Origin: Actinobacillus equuli
GTDB taxonomy: Bacteria; Pseudomonadota; Gammaproteobacteria; Enterobacterales; Pasteurellaceae
Direction of reading: 5' to 3'
Length of the DNA stretch: 64,000 nucleotides
Assembly (NCBI RefSeq): GCF_900636745.1
Contig: NZ_LR134310.1
Coordinates: 930,001 to 994,000, forward strand
In this document: one piece after another, positions 33,431 to 43,323 of the stretch
How the letters are laid out: each line of letters opens with the position of its first letter
Numbering within the stretch: the first letter of the stretch is position 1
Notes under the pieces: model-generated
The model's input: the letters and a program-made list of their open reading frames with translations, nothing else
The model's database searches: none
What the model was told of the DNA's origin: nothing
Translations under genes and position numbers: made by a program

Positions 33431-34330
33431 ATGGATATTCGCCATTTACGCTATTTTGTCGCAATTGTCGATAATGATTTTAATCTCAGTAGAACATCTC
33501 AAAATCTCTATATTTCACAACCGGCTCTAAGTATGATGATTAGTGAGTTTGAGCAACGTGAAAATATACAATTATTTAAGCGTAACAATAATAAAATAAT
33601 AGGCCTAACCTACCTAGGTGAAACATATTACAATGATGCTAAAGAAGTCATTAATAAATATACTGAAATGAACCGTAAGCTACATAAAATGGCAGAGCAA
33701 ATTACGGGAAATATAACTATAGGCATTCCTCCATTGATTCTTTCAGTAATATTTTCAGAAATCATGCCTAATTTAATTCTTAATAATCCCACCATCAACT
33801 TTACGATTAAAGAGCAAGGGGCTTTTGTATTAAAAAATGAATTATTACTAGGGAATATAGATTTTGCTGTTTTGCTTTATCCGGAACATATTTCTAAAAA
33901 TGTCATCGATTCGTTCGAAATCCATTGTTCGGAACTAGCTGTTTTCTTATCACCTCAACACCCATTGGCACGCAAAGAAATCATTGAATGGCAAGATTTA
34001 CATAATGCAAAAATGGCAATTTTTGATAATACATTTATGATTCATCATCAATTAATGGAAACATTTGAGCGTAATAATATCTATCCGAATATTATTTTAG
34101 AATCTAGCTCATGGGATTTTTTATTAAACTTAGCAAAAATTAATAAAGATTTATTAACCATATTACCCTACCCTATGGTTGACCAATATCCATCTGACTT
34201 TATTTGTCGTAGAATTAATAAACCAATCCCATGGAGAGTTACATTATGTCGATTAAAGAAAAACAATTATTCAAATGTTGAAAACTATTTATTTGATATA
34301 TTACTTAAAGAATTTGGATGCCAGAAATAA
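33431..34330 (+). CDS. LysR-family regulator of the ketone-body operon
   Basis: A 299-aa LysR protein from ATG 33431 ([41 protein letters not shown]), chosen because GAGGGG lies upstream and the earlier in-frame start at 33362 adds residues absent from LysR proteins. Its effector domain begins near residue 90 ([12 protein letters not shown]). Divergent from atoD, so the likely activator of the ketone-body genes; the inducer is presumably a pathway intermediate (inference). Confidence 0.88.
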   Translation: MDIRHLRYFVAIVDNDFNLSRTSQNLYISQPALSMMISEFEQRENIQLFKRNNNKIIGLTYLGETYYNDAKEVINKYTEMNRKLHKMAEQITGNITIGIPPLILSVIFSEIMPNLILNNPTINFTIKEQGAFVLKNELLLGNIDFAVLLYPEHISKNVIDSFEIHCSELAVFLSPQHPLARKEIIEWQDLHNAKMAIFDNTFMIHHQLMETFERNNIYPNIILESSSWDFLLNLAKINKDLLTILPYPMVDQYPSDFICRRINKPIPWRVTLCRLKKNNYSNVENYLFDILLKEFGCQK

Positions 34331-34365
34331 CCGTCTTATAAATAGGTAAAAAATTATAAAAACTA

Positions 34366-35262
34366 TTATCTTCGCAAGCTCTCCACTAATAAATTTCTTA
34401 TCCATTGATATGCAGGGTCTTGGTGAGTACGCTCGTGCCACGCCATTTGGATTGCAAAACCTTGTACTTCGAGCGGAAGAGCTTTGCAGACCAAGCCAGT
34501 GAGATTATGAGTTAAACGCGATGGCACCAACGCAACCACATCGGTACTACGTAAGATATTCGGTAGCAATGAGAAGTGATTGACCGATACTGACACACGA
34601 CGAGTTTTACCAAGTTTCGCCAGCGCTTCATCGCAAGCGCCGTAAAATTGCCCGCCGTCATAGGACATCATCGCAAAATCCAATTCACAAAAGTTGTCTA
34701 AATTTAATGGTTGGTTTGCCATTGGGTGATCTGCTCGCATCACGCAAACATAATGTTCTGATAACAGCGGTTTACTGTGTAAATCTGCTGGAATATGCCG
34801 AGTTGAAATGAGTGCGATATCGATGCGTGCCTGTTCGAATTGCGCTAACAAATCCACATCTTGTGCCGGTAAAAAAGCGACCCGAATTTTTGGTGCAAGT
34901 TGCTTCAAATGCGCTAAAAAAGGTGTACCGATAGCTTCCAAACCGTAATCGGTGGAAGCAATATTAATCGTCATTTCAGCCGTTTGCGGATCAAATTCCA
35001 CCGGGCGTAACATTCGATTCACTTCCGCCAAAATAGTTTTAACCGAAGGCATTAATGCCAAGGCTCTGGCAGTCGGTTCAATCCCGTGTTGCACACGTAC
35101 AAACAAAGGGTCACCAAAACTGTCACGCAGGCGATTAAGCATCGCACTCATTGCCGGTTGAGTCACAGACAAACGTTGTGCCGCTTTGGTCACGTTTCGC
35201 TCTTGCAAGAGTGCATCAAACGCTTTCAATAAGTTTAAATCCACCGTTCTAATATCACGCAT
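34366..35262 (-). CDS. LysR-family regulator
   Basis: A 298-aa LysR protein of the NodD/LeuO-like group (VDLNLLKAFDALLQERNVTKAAQRLSVTQPAMSAMLNRLRDSFGDPLF). ATG 35262 is preferred because GGAAG lies 8 nt upstream; 35283 has none. Divergent from the NamA-type reductase over 90 bp, where AATAT-N11-ATATT (35283-35303) fits a T-N11-A LysR box. Probable regulator of that gene. Confidence 0.9.
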   Translation of the reverse strand: MRDIRTVDLNLLKAFDALLQERNVTKAAQRLSVTQPAMSAMLNRLRDSFGDPLFVRVQHGIEPTARALALMPSVKTILAEVNRMLRPVEFDPQTAEMTINIASTDYGLEAIGTPFLAHLKQLAPKIRVAFLPAQDVDLLAQFEQARIDIALISTRHIPADLHSKPLLSEHYVCVMRADHPMANQPLNLDNFCELDFAMMSYDGGQFYGACDEALAKLGKTRRVSVSVNHFSLLPNILRSTDVVALVPSRLTHNLTGLVCKALPLEVQGFAIQMAWHERTHQDPAYQWIRNLLVESLRR

Positions 35263-35352
35263 CTTTATAACTTCCATAAACAAATATGATTAGTTTTTAT
35301 ATTATAACAAGCGGTAAAATTTATACAATTTTTTGCAAGTAAGGATTTAGAC

Positions 35353-36414
35353 ATGGCGAAATTTAGATATTTACAAACACCTTTCAAGCTCAAAAATCTT
35401 GAACTTAAAAACCGTATCGTGATGCCGCCGATGTGCCAATATTCGGCAACAGATGGCATACCGAACGACTGGCATTTTGTGCATTACACCGCTCGTGCGA
35501 TTGGTGGTGTCGGTTTAATTATTGTGGAAATGACTAACGTTGCACCAAACGGTCGTATTACACCGAAGTGTTTAGGGTTATGGAATGATGCACAGCGTGA
35601 TGCGTTTAAAGCGATTGTCGATTCCGTACATAAATACGGCAGTAAAATTGCGGTACAAATCGGTCACGCCGGTCGTAAAGCGCAAGATTGCGATGATGTG
35701 GTTGCCCCTTCAGCAATTCATTACGGTGAATTAGATTATGCAGGTCAGAATTTAAAAACACCTCGTGAATTAAGCAATGCGGAAATTCAATATGTGATTC
35801 AATCTTACCAAGACTCGGTAAGACGTGCGGTGGAAGCAGGTTTTGATGCGATTGAGATTCACGGTGCGCACGGCTATTTAATTCACCAATTCTCATCGCC
35901 GAAATCAAACCAACGTAGCGATGAATACGGTCAAGATCGCTTCTTATTCGGTGAGCAGGTAATTAAAGCGGCTAAAGCGGTAATGCCGGCGGATATGCCG
36001 TTAATCGTACGTATTTCAGCACAAGAATTCGGTGCGGACGGTTTTGATGCGGATTACGGTGTGGAAATGGCAAAACGCTTTGCGGCAGCCGGTGCGGATT
36101 GTATGCACGTAAGTGCCGGCGGTGACGGCGTGTTAGCCGAAGGCAAACATCCGCCATTTAACGCAGGTTATCAAGTGTATCTAGCTCGTGCAGTAAAACA
36201 AGCGACCGGTTTACCAACCATTGCGGTCGGTATGTTAGACGATGCGAATGTGGTTGATCACGTGTTAGCAATCGGCGATGCGGATCTAGTGGGCGTTGGT
36301 CGTGCATTATTACGTGACCCACAATGGTTATTGAATGTACAATACGCACAAAATGCGTCAAATAACAGCGGTATTGAATTTGTGCCGGCACAATATCAAC
36401 GTGGTTATTTCTAA
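35353..36414 (+). CDS. namA: NADPH dehydrogenase NamA-type old yellow enzyme
   Basis: A 353-aa YqjM/NamA-like ene-reductase: NRIVMPPMCQYSATDGIPNDWH (Cys and Tyr that tune FMN), VQIGHAGRKAQ, FDAIEIHGAHGYLIHQFSSPKSNQRSDEYG and VGVGRALLRDPQW. Reduces activated C=C bonds and quinones. AAGGA upstream. A second, different OYE lies at 17624. Confidence 0.9.
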   Translation: MAKFRYLQTPFKLKNLELKNRIVMPPMCQYSATDGIPNDWHFVHYTARAIGGVGLIIVEMTNVAPNGRITPKCLGLWNDAQRDAFKAIVDSVHKYGSKIAVQIGHAGRKAQDCDDVVAPSAIHYGELDYAGQNLKTPRELSNAEIQYVIQSYQDSVRRAVEAGFDAIEIHGAHGYLIHQFSSPKSNQRSDEYGQDRFLFGEQVIKAAKAVMPADMPLIVRISAQEFGADGFDADYGVEMAKRFAAAGADCMHVSAGGDGVLAEGKHPPFNAGYQVYLARAVKQATGLPTIAVGMLDDANVVDHVLAIGDADLVGVGRALLRDPQWLLNVQYAQNASNNSGIEFVPAQYQRGYF

Positions 36415-36430
36415 TTAACGTCTATACAAG

Positions 36431-36459
36431 CGGTGTAAAAAGAAGCATTTTTTACACCG
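36431..36459 (+). terminator. USS terminator
   Basis: CGGTGTAAAA / TTTTACACCG starting in ACAAGCGGT, with a following T-rich tract, after the NamA gene. Confidence 0.75.
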
Positions 36460-36493
36460 TTTTCTTATTTATCACACTCGGATTTATCACATT

Positions 36494-37531
36494 ATGCAAC
36501 TTTCTATTTTAAATCTCGTCCCGGTACGTGAAGGACAAGACTACGCACAAGCAATGCAATCTATGGTAAAACTGGCACAACTGGCGGAAGAACTGGATTT
36601 AGCTCGCTATTGGATTGCCGAACACCACAATATGAAAAACTTAGCCAGCTCGGCAACCACCCTGCTGATTCAACACGCGTTAGCCAATACTAAAAAAATT
36701 GCGGTCGGCTCAGGCGGTGTGATGTTACCGAACCACAGTCCTTATATTGTGGCGGAACAATACGGCACGCTTGCGACTCTTTATCCAAATCGTGTCCAAC
36801 TTGGCTTAGGCAGAGCGCCCGGCACCGATATGCGTACCGCTAATGCGTTACGCCGAGGGGCAAAACATCTCGAATTTCCGGATGAAATTGCCGAACTGCG
36901 AGGTTATTTCCAAAATACCAATCCGGTTTCCGCTTACCCTGCCGCCGGTTTAGATATTCCGTTCTATATTTTAGGTTCCAGCACCGAAAGCGCTTATTTA
37001 GCGGCAGAACTGGGCTTACCTTATGCATTTGCCGCACATTTTGCCCCACGTATGATGATGGAAGCGGTCGAAATTTATCGCCGTTATTTCAAACCGTCCG
37101 CCTATTTGGCAAAACCTTATGTGATTATGGGCGTGAATGCGATTGTGGCGGATAGCGATGCGGAAGCACAAAGTCTAGTGACCACACAAACCCAATTCTT
37201 TATCAATGTCGTGACGAACGCACAACAGAATTTACAACCGCCAATGGCAAATGATGCGGAAGTATGGCAAAACTTTAACCGTACGGAAAACGAGCTGCAC
37301 TTCGGACCGGTTGATTTACGTGAAATGCAGATTTACCACCAAGAAAAAGCGGTGGTGGAACAAATGACCGCTTGTACGCTAGTCGGCTCGCCGGCAACAG
37401 TCAAAGCTCAATTAACCCAATTAGCTAAACGAGTGGAAATTGATGAAATTATGGCGGTAACTTATATCTACGATGAACAAAAACAGGCAAAATCTTACCG
37501 CTTGTTGAAGGAAATTGTTGATCAATTCTAG
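36494..37531 (+). CDS. LLM class flavin-dependent oxidoreductase
   Basis: A 345-aa luciferase-like monooxygenase: LVPVREGQDYAQAMQSMVKLAQLAEELDLARYWIAEHHN, VGSGGVMLPNHSPYIVAEQYGTL, RVQLGLGRAPGTD and GSPATVKAQL. It matches the YhbW/MsnO8-like group, FMN-dependent with unknown substrate. No strong ribosome-binding site is seen. Lies downstream of the NamA gene but behind a terminator. Confidence 0.88.
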   Translation: MQLSILNLVPVREGQDYAQAMQSMVKLAQLAEELDLARYWIAEHHNMKNLASSATTLLIQHALANTKKIAVGSGGVMLPNHSPYIVAEQYGTLATLYPNRVQLGLGRAPGTDMRTANALRRGAKHLEFPDEIAELRGYFQNTNPVSAYPAAGLDIPFYILGSSTESAYLAAELGLPYAFAAHFAPRMMMEAVEIYRRYFKPSAYLAKPYVIMGVNAIVADSDAEAQSLVTTQTQFFINVVTNAQQNLQPPMANDAEVWQNFNRTENELHFGPVDLREMQIYHQEKAVVEQMTACTLVGSPATVKAQLTQLAKRVEIDEIMAVTYIYDEQKQAKSYRLLKEIVDQF

Positions 37532-37587
37532 CCTAGTCAACTAATGGCTTGCTTAAAAGTAGAGTTCCTCCCCTAAGAGAGAATAAG

Positions 37588-37635
37588 CGGTTAGATTTGT
37601 GCAAAATTTTGCAAAAAGTTTTGTCAATCTAACCG
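37588..37635. terminator. Stem-loop upstream of dapD
   Basis: CGGTTAGATT / AATCTAACCG, 10-bp stem in the 199-bp gap between the LLM gene and dapD; probably terminates the former. Confidence 0.6.
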
Positions 37636-37730
37636 ATTGTCTTTTTTCTAGTAGCAAAAAATGGCTATTTATGTTAAAAATTGCGACAAATTTTCTCTCA
37701 CATTCCCATTCACATTAAAGGAACACAACA

Positions 37731-38555
37731 ATGTCTTTACAAGCAATTATTGAAGCGGCATTTGAGCGTCGTGCTGAAATCACACCAAAAACAGTTGATG
37801 CAGAAACTCGTGCAGCAATCGAAGAAGTTATCGAAGGTTTAGATAGCGGTAAATATCGTGTAGCGGAAAAAATTGACGGTGAGTGGGTAACTCATCAGTG
37901 GTTAAAAAAAGCAGTATTACTTTCATTCCGTATCAATGACAACCAAATTATTGACGGCGCAGAAACCAAATACTACGACAAAGTAGGTTTAAAATTTGCA
38001 GATTACACTGAAGAACGTTTTGCACAAGAAGGTTTCCGTGTGGTGCCGTCTGCAACTGTACGTAAAGGTGCATACATTTCTAAAAACTGCGTATTAATGC
38101 CGTCTTATGTAAACATCGGTGCATACGTGGGCGAAGGTACGATGGTTGACACTTGGGCAACCGTAGGTTCATGCGCACAAATCGGTAAAAACGTTCACTT
38201 ATCTGGTGGCGTAGGTATCGGTGGTGTGTTAGAGCCGTTACAAGCAAACCCGACTATTATCGGCGATAACTGCTTTATCGGCGCACGTTCAGAAGTGGTT
38301 GAAGGCGTAATCGTAGAAGACGGTTGTGTAATTTCAATGGGCGTATTTATCGGTCAATCAACTCGTATTTATGACCGTGAAACCGGCGAAATCCACTACG
38401 GTCGTGTACCGGCAGGTTCTGTGGTTGTATCCGGTAGTCTTCCGTCAAAATGCGGTAAATACAGCCTATATTGCGCAGTCATCGTGAAAAAAGTTGATGC
38501 GAAAACTTTAGGTAAAGTGGGCATCAACGAATTACTTCGTACCATCGAAGAGTAA
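37731..38555 (+). CDS. dapD: 2,3,4,5-tetrahydropyridine-2,6-dicarboxylate N-succinyltransferase
   Basis: A 274-aa DapD of normal length with left-handed beta-helix hexapeptide repeats (about 105-215: [37 protein letters not shown]) and an N-terminal helical domain. Succinylates tetrahydrodipicolinate in lysine and peptidoglycan synthesis. AAAGGA before the ATG. dapE for the later step is at 51578. Confidence 0.97.
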   Translation: MSLQAIIEAAFERRAEITPKTVDAETRAAIEEVIEGLDSGKYRVAEKIDGEWVTHQWLKKAVLLSFRINDNQIIDGAETKYYDKVGLKFADYTEERFAQEGFRVVPSATVRKGAYISKNCVLMPSYVNIGAYVGEGTMVDTWATVGSCAQIGKNVHLSGGVGIGGVLEPLQANPTIIGDNCFIGARSEVVEGVIVEDGCVISMGVFIGQSTRIYDRETGEIHYGRVPAGSVVVSGSLPSKCGKYSLYCAVIVKKVDAKTLGKVGINELLRTIEE

Positions 38556-38568
38556 TTAAATCCTCCCG

Positions 38569-38598
38569 CCCCCTCTTTGCAAAAGAGGGGGATTTTTT
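38569..38598 (+). terminator. dapD terminator
   Basis: CCCCCTCTTT / AAAGAGGGGG with a 3-nt loop and seven T residues: a strong rho-independent terminator. Confidence 0.88.
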
Positions 38599-38619
38599 TA
38601 CCGCTTGTAAGGAATCGAT

Positions 38620-39084
38620 ATGAAAAAAATTCTTCTCTTAAACGGCCCTAATTTAAATATGTTAGGCAAACGAGAACCGCATATTTACGGCTCGCAAACC
38701 CTCGCAGATATTGAACAACACTTACAACAATCAGCTCAGGCACAAGGCTATGAATTAGATTATTTTCAAGCAAACGGTGAAGAGCCGCTGATTAATCGTA
38801 TTCATCAAGCATTTCAAAATACCGATTTTATTATCATCAACCCCGGTGCCTTTACCCATACCAGCGTGGCAATTCGTGATGCGTTGTTGGCGGTATCTAT
38901 TCCGTTTATCGAAGTCCATCTTTCAAATGTGCACGCTCGTGAACCTTTTCGCCATCATTCTTATCTAAGTGATATAGCAAAAGGCGTGATTTGCGGTTTA
39001 GGTGCAAAAGGTTATGATTACGCACTCGACTTCGCAATTTCAGAATTAAACAAAATACAATTAGAAGAGGTAATGAATGGCTAA
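38620..39084 (+). CDS. aroQ: Type II 3-dehydroquinate dehydratase
   Basis: A 154-aa dodecameric-type dehydroquinase: [19 protein letters not shown] (catalytic Tyr loop), [17 protein letters not shown] and [21 protein letters not shown] (His-Glu pair). Third step of the shikimate pathway. AAGGAA before the ATG. Elsewhere in related bacteria aroQ precedes accBC; here an LtaS-type gene intervenes. Confidence 0.97.
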   Translation: MKKILLLNGPNLNMLGKREPHIYGSQTLADIEQHLQQSAQAQGYELDYFQANGEEPLINRIHQAFQNTDFIIINPGAFTHTSVAIRDALLAVSIPFIEVHLSNVHAREPFRHHSYLSDIAKGVICGLGAKGYDYALDFAISELNKIQLEEVMNG

Positions 39085-39155
39085 AGATGCTCTTATTTTA
39101 ATTGGTATTTATTATTCTACTTATTATAAATAAAAAATCAGGTTAATTATAAAAA

Positions 39156-41147
39156 ATGTCAAAACTTTCCTTTATATCTATTTTAATTATTCATATAGGA
39201 CTTTTTATTTATCTTACCTCCATATTTTCTATAATTAGAAAAATTATGGTTAACTCATTTATTGAAAAAGACATATTAAACAAAGCAGAAAATATTCAAT
39301 CCATTAATCGAATGTGGAATATCGGACTTCGTTTTGATTTAAAAATAATCTCTTTATTTTTAGCTGTACCCTTTATTATTTCGAGCATACTCCTAACGAC
39401 ACTATCTCACCAAGTGATTTTAACAGGCTATTCTTGGTATGCGATTATTATTTCAATTTTATTTTCTCTAGTTTTAATAGGAAATTATTACTATTTTAAA
39501 ACTTATAAAACTTATTATGACGTTTTTATTTTTGGTCTCATTGAAGAGGATACTAAAGCTGTCTTAAAAAGTATTTTTGATGACTACCCTTTATTTAAGA
39601 TATCTATAACATCTGTTATTTTAGGGCTAATTCCTTATTATTTTATTCAAAGTGCTGCCATTATCCAATATGAATTATCTAATTGGTTAAACGTATTATC
39701 ATTTATTCTAACGATATTAGTAATGTTTTTAATGATTCGTGGAACGATTAATTCTAAGCCATTAGGTAGAATTCATGCTCAAGTATCATCATTAGCCATT
39801 TTAAACAAAATGGTTCCGAATGGTGTTTTAGCTATTCGATGGGCTTTCCAAGATAGAAAAAGCAATGTCACTTTTGCTGCAGTAAATCAAAAAGAAGGTG
39901 AGCAACTAATTAAGGATGCTTTAGCTTTAAATAAAGACACATTATATGCTCATACGCCAAAGAACGAGTACTTAGAAAAGAAAAAACCTAACGTTATTCT
40001 AGCTATTATGGAAAGTTTTGGGGGAAATGGATTAATTACTGATGATCCGATAAACAATGATTTATTAGCTTCTTTACGCCCTTATATGGAAAGTGAATTT
40101 GTATTTAAAAGATTCCTTTCCTCCTCTAATGGAACTATGAGCAGCCTGGCATCAATTTATTTTCATAGCCCGGTACAAGAAATAACGCAATCAATTGTTC
40201 AAAATACAGTAATTAAGACAAATCCATTTTTGGTCTATAAAGAAAAAGGATATAAAACAGTATTTATTTCTGCCGGTAATTTGATGTGGAGAAATTTAGC
40301 TAATTATTTACCCATTCAAGGTGTTGATGAGATCTATGATCAAAATGACTTAATGGACAGATACCCGGAGTCCAAAAAGACATTTTCATATTGGGGAATA
40401 GCGGATGAATTTGCATTTAAATTAGCAGAAGAATTATTAGCTAATGCTAATGAACCAATGTTTATTAACATTTTAACAATTACAAACCATCCTCCGTATC
40501 AAGCGCCTAAAACATATGAAGCTAAAATAGTGGATCCGAATGTACTTGAAGGGAGAATGGGAGATAATGAAACCGAACGTCGTAATATACTAGAAAGTTT
40601 TCAGTATGCTTGTAATGCATTGGGCAACTTCATTAACCACATAAAATCTAGTAACAAAGCAAACAATACAATTATTGCTGCGACAGGTGATCATCATATT
40701 CGAGGCATGAAGCAATTTTTCCCTAAGGAACTTTTTATGGCGCATTCTGTGCCGTTCATTTTAAGTATTCCTGAACAAATTAAAAGCCAATTTAGTATTG
40801 ATTATTCGCCGACTAAATTAGGATCTCATAAAGATATTTTTCCAACGCTTTATCATTTCAGCTTATCTGATGTGAAGTATTGGACATGTGGAGGAGAAAA
40901 CTTATTAGCGCCTGTATCACCGAATTACTTTGCTTTCCATCCTGCTGTATGGGCTGATGATTCAGGTATTGTTGACCTTACAACACCTGAATTACTCAAG
41001 TATCAATGGGATCAGAACAACAATTTAATGAGCAGTGAACAAACCTTAACAAATGAGAAACATAGTAGAATTAGGGCTTATCAACATCTTCTGAATTGGC
41101 AAATTAATTACCTACTCAAAGGGTATGAAGAAAATGGGAAAGCATAA
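39156..41147 (+). CDS. LtaS/MdoB-type membrane sulfatase (phosphoglycerol or phosphoethanolamine transferase)
   Basis: A 663-aa protein with about five N-terminal transmembrane segments (to residue about 190) and a C-terminal periplasmic sulfatase-fold domain. Key features: PNVILAIMESFGGNG (metal site), SSNGTMSSLAS with the presumed catalytic Thr, VFISAGNLMWRN, ITNHPPYQ, AATGDHHIRGM. This fits COG1368 enzymes, which transfer phosphoglycerol or phosphoethanolamine to glycans. Lower GC than its neighbours and no clear ribosome-binding site. It sits between aroQ and accB; acceptor unknown. Confidence 0.82.
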   Translation: MSKLSFISILIIHIGLFIYLTSIFSIIRKIMVNSFIEKDILNKAENIQSINRMWNIGLRFDLKIISLFLAVPFIISSILLTTLSHQVILTGYSWYAIIISILFSLVLIGNYYYFKTYKTYYDVFIFGLIEEDTKAVLKSIFDDYPLFKISITSVILGLIPYYFIQSAAIIQYELSNWLNVLSFILTILVMFLMIRGTINSKPLGRIHAQVSSLAILNKMVPNGVLAIRWAFQDRKSNVTFAAVNQKEGEQLIKDALALNKDTLYAHTPKNEYLEKKKPNVILAIMESFGGNGLITDDPINNDLLASLRPYMESEFVFKRFLSSSNGTMSSLASIYFHSPVQEITQSIVQNTVIKTNPFLVYKEKGYKTVFISAGNLMWRNLANYLPIQGVDEIYDQNDLMDRYPESKKTFSYWGIADEFAFKLAEELLANANEPMFINILTITNHPPYQAPKTYEAKIVDPNVLEGRMGDNETERRNILESFQYACNALGNFINHIKSSNKANNTIIAATGDHHIRGMKQFFPKELFMAHSVPFILSIPEQIKSQFSIDYSPTKLGSHKDIFPTLYHFSLSDVKYWTCGGENLLAPVSPNYFAFHPAVWADDSGIVDLTTPELLKYQWDQNNNLMSSEQTLTNEKHSRIRAYQHLLNWQINYLLKGYEENGKA

Positions 41148-41183
41148 CTCTTTGTAACTCCTACGATGAGTTATAAAATTGCG

Positions 41184-41233
41184 TGAATTTCGCCAATTTT
41201 ACGAGATTTTATTCGCAAAATAGGCGAAATTCA
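41184..41233. repeat. 11-bp inverted repeat upstream of accB
   Basis: TGAATTTCGCC / GGCGAAATTCA with a 28-nt loop, between the sulfatase gene and accB; may end the former or act on the accBC promoter. Confidence 0.5.
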
Positions 41234-41254
41234 GGTAATCTAGGCAAGATATTT

Positions 41255-41277
41255 ACTCTGCACAATACCTGCAGAGT
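41255..41277 (+). promoter_or_regulatory. Attenuator-like hairpin in accB leader
   Basis: ACTCTGCA / TGCAGAGT with a 7-nt loop followed by TTCTCTTTTT, 37 bp before the accB ATG. The position in the leader suggests premature termination control of accBC; accB expression is known to be feedback-controlled in enteric bacteria by other means. Confidence 0.45.
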
Positions 41278-41314
41278 TTCTCTTTTTAATTGACTATATA
41301 AACGGAATCTCACT

Positions 41315-41782
41315 ATGGATATTCGCAAAATCAAAAAACTTATCGAATTAGTTGAAGAATCAGGCATCACTGAATTAGAAGTGTCTGAAGAAGAAGGTAC
41401 AGTACGTATTAGTCGTGCTCAACCGGCTGCATCAGCGGCAGTGCAATATGTTGCGGCACCTCAAGCGGCAGCGGTTGCGCCAGCAGCGGCTCCTGTTGCA
41501 CAAGCTGCACCTGCAGCGGCAGCACCGACTGCATCAGCAGAAGTAAGCGGTCACGCAGTGCTTTCACCAATGGTAGGTACGTTCTACCGTAGCCCAAGCC
41601 CGGATGCAAAACCATTCATCGAAGTAGGTCAAACAGTAAACGTTGGTGATGCATTATGTATCGTTGAAGCAATGAAAATGATGAACCGTATCGAATCAGA
41701 CAAAGCCGGTGTGGTTAAAGCGATTTTAGTAAACGACGGCGAAGCGGTTGAATTCGACCAAAAACTTATCATCATCGAATAA
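41315..41782 (+). CDS. accB: Acetyl-CoA carboxylase biotin carboxyl carrier protein
   Basis: A 155-aa BCCP: N-terminal [31 protein letters not shown], an Ala/Pro-rich flexible linker (about 35-80) and a C-terminal biotinyl domain with VEAMKMMN carrying the biotinylated Lys. Carries CO2 for malonyl-CoA synthesis. Precedes accC by 155 bp. Confidence 0.97.
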   Translation: MDIRKIKKLIELVEESGITELEVSEEEGTVRISRAQPAASAAVQYVAAPQAAAVAPAAAPVAQAAPAAAAPTASAEVSGHAVLSPMVGTFYRSPSPDAKPFIEVGQTVNVGDALCIVEAMKMMNRIESDKAGVVKAILVNDGEAVEFDQKLIIIE

Positions 41783-41784
41783 TT

Positions 41785-41908
41785 TATTCACCACGGAAAT
41801 AACGGAATACACGGAATTCTGCAAGCTGACAAGCGGTCTATTTTCTCTCAAATTTTGCAAAAAAATCAGTAAAATTGACCGCTTACAGCTTCTTCCGAGT
41901 GTTCCGTT
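41785..41908. repeat. CACGGAA-type repeat element between accB and accC
   Basis: Starts with ATTCACCACGGAAATAACGG and more CGGAA units, ends with TTCCGAGTGTTCCGTT, so the ends are roughly inverted; a USS hairpin (ACAAGCGGTC...GACCGCTT) lies inside. A related element with the same ends lies at 50796-50877 between two other genes. Confidence 0.5.
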
Positions 41909-41937
41909 CTCTTCCTTGGTAAAAGGGGAAAACTCCA

Positions 41938-43281
41938 ATGTTAGAAAAAGTTGTCATTGCAAACCGTGGTGAAATCGCATTACGTATTTTACGTGCATGT
42001 AAAGAGCTTGGTATCAAAACTGTTGCGGTTCATTCAACGGCTGACCGTGAATTAAAACACGTGCTTTTAGCGGACGAAACAATTTGTATCGGTCCTGCAC
42101 CTTCAGTAAAAAGTTACTTAAATATTCCAATGATCATTGCCGCTGCAGAAGTGACTAACGCAGACGCAATCCACCCTGGCTACGGTTTCTTATCTGAAAA
42201 TGCGGATTTTGCCGAACAAGTAGAAAACTCAGGCTTTACCTTTATCGGCCCGACTGCTGATGTGATTCGTTTAATGGGTGATAAAGTATCGGCAATCAAT
42301 GCAATGAAAAAAGCGGGCGTACCTTGTGTACCGGGTTCTGATGGCCCAGTAGGCAACGATCCGATTAAAAATAAAGAAATTGCAAAACGTATCGGTTATC
42401 CGGTTATCATTAAAGCGTCTGGCGGCGGCGGCGGTCGTGGTATGCGAGTGGTATATAACGAGAAAGATCTCGAAGAATCTATCGCAATGACCAAAGCGGA
42501 AGCGAAAGCGGCATTTAATAACGATATGGTGTACATGGAAAAATATTTAGAAAATCCACGCCATATTGAAATCCAAGTATTAGCGGATACACACGGTAAT
42601 GCGGTTTATTTAGCGGAACGTGACTGTTCAATGCAACGCCGTCACCAAAAAGTGGTGGAAGAAGCACCGGCTCCGGGTATTACGCCTGAATTACGTAAAT
42701 TCATCGGTGAGCGTTGTGCGAATGCGTGTCGTGAAATCGGCTATCGTGGTGCCGGTACATTCGAATTCTTATTCGAAAACGGCGAATTTTATTTCATCGA
42801 AATGAATACCCGTTTACAAGTAGAACATCCGGTAACAGAAATGATTACCGGCGTGGACTTAGTAAAAGAGCAATTACGTGTGGCAGCAGGTCTTCCGATT
42901 TCAATCAAACAAGAAGACATTAAAGTGAAAGGTCATGCGATCGAATGTCGTATCAATGCGGAAGATCCGAATACCTTCTTACCTTCACCGGGTAAAATCA
43001 CACGTCTACACGTACCGGGCGGTTTAGGTGTTCGTTGGGATTCTCACATTTACACCGGTTATACCGTACCACCGCATTATGATTCAATGATCGGTAAATT
43101 GATTACTTTTGCAGAAGATCGTGATATTGCTATCCGTCGTATGCAAAATGCCTTATCAGAAACGATTGTAGAAGGAATTAAAACCAATATTCCATTACAC
43201 AATCTGATTATGGAAGATGAAAACTTCCGTAAAGGTGGTACTAATATCCACTACCTCGAGAAAAAACTCGGTCTTAAATAA
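41938..43281 (+). CDS. accC: Acetyl-CoA carboxylase biotin carboxylase subunit
   Basis: A 447-aa ATP-grasp biotin carboxylase: [35 protein letters not shown] glycine-rich ATP loop, [35 protein letters not shown]. Carboxylates biotin on AccB. Normal length. Single operon with accB assumed. Confidence 0.98.
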   Translation: MLEKVVIANRGEIALRILRACKELGIKTVAVHSTADRELKHVLLADETICIGPAPSVKSYLNIPMIIAAAEVTNADAIHPGYGFLSENADFAEQVENSGFTFIGPTADVIRLMGDKVSAINAMKKAGVPCVPGSDGPVGNDPIKNKEIAKRIGYPVIIKASGGGGGRGMRVVYNEKDLEESIAMTKAEAKAAFNNDMVYMEKYLENPRHIEIQVLADTHGNAVYLAERDCSMQRRHQKVVEEAPAPGITPELRKFIGERCANACREIGYRGAGTFEFLFENGEFYFIEMNTRLQVEHPVTEMITGVDLVKEQLRVAAGLPISIKQEDIKVKGHAIECRINAEDPNTFLPSPGKITRLHVPGGLGVRWDSHIYTGYTVPPHYDSMIGKLITFAEDRDIAIRRMQNALSETIVEGIKTNIPLHNLIMEDENFRKGGTNIHYLEKKLGLK

Positions 43282-43286
43282 GCAAC

Positions 43287-43319
43287 AAGCGGTAAGATTT
43301 ACTAAAAATCTTACCGCTT
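43287..43319. terminator. USS terminator between accC and mobAB
   Basis: AAGCGGTAAGATTT / AAATCTTACCGCTT, a perfect 14-bp stem with a 5-nt loop shared by convergent genes. Confidence 0.8.
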
Positions 43320-43323
43320 TCTT

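Noticed and set aside
39075-39132. 18-codon ORF between aroQ and the sulfatase gene
   Set aside because: Overlaps the aroQ stop, lacks a ribosome-binding site and resembles no protein; treated as chance.
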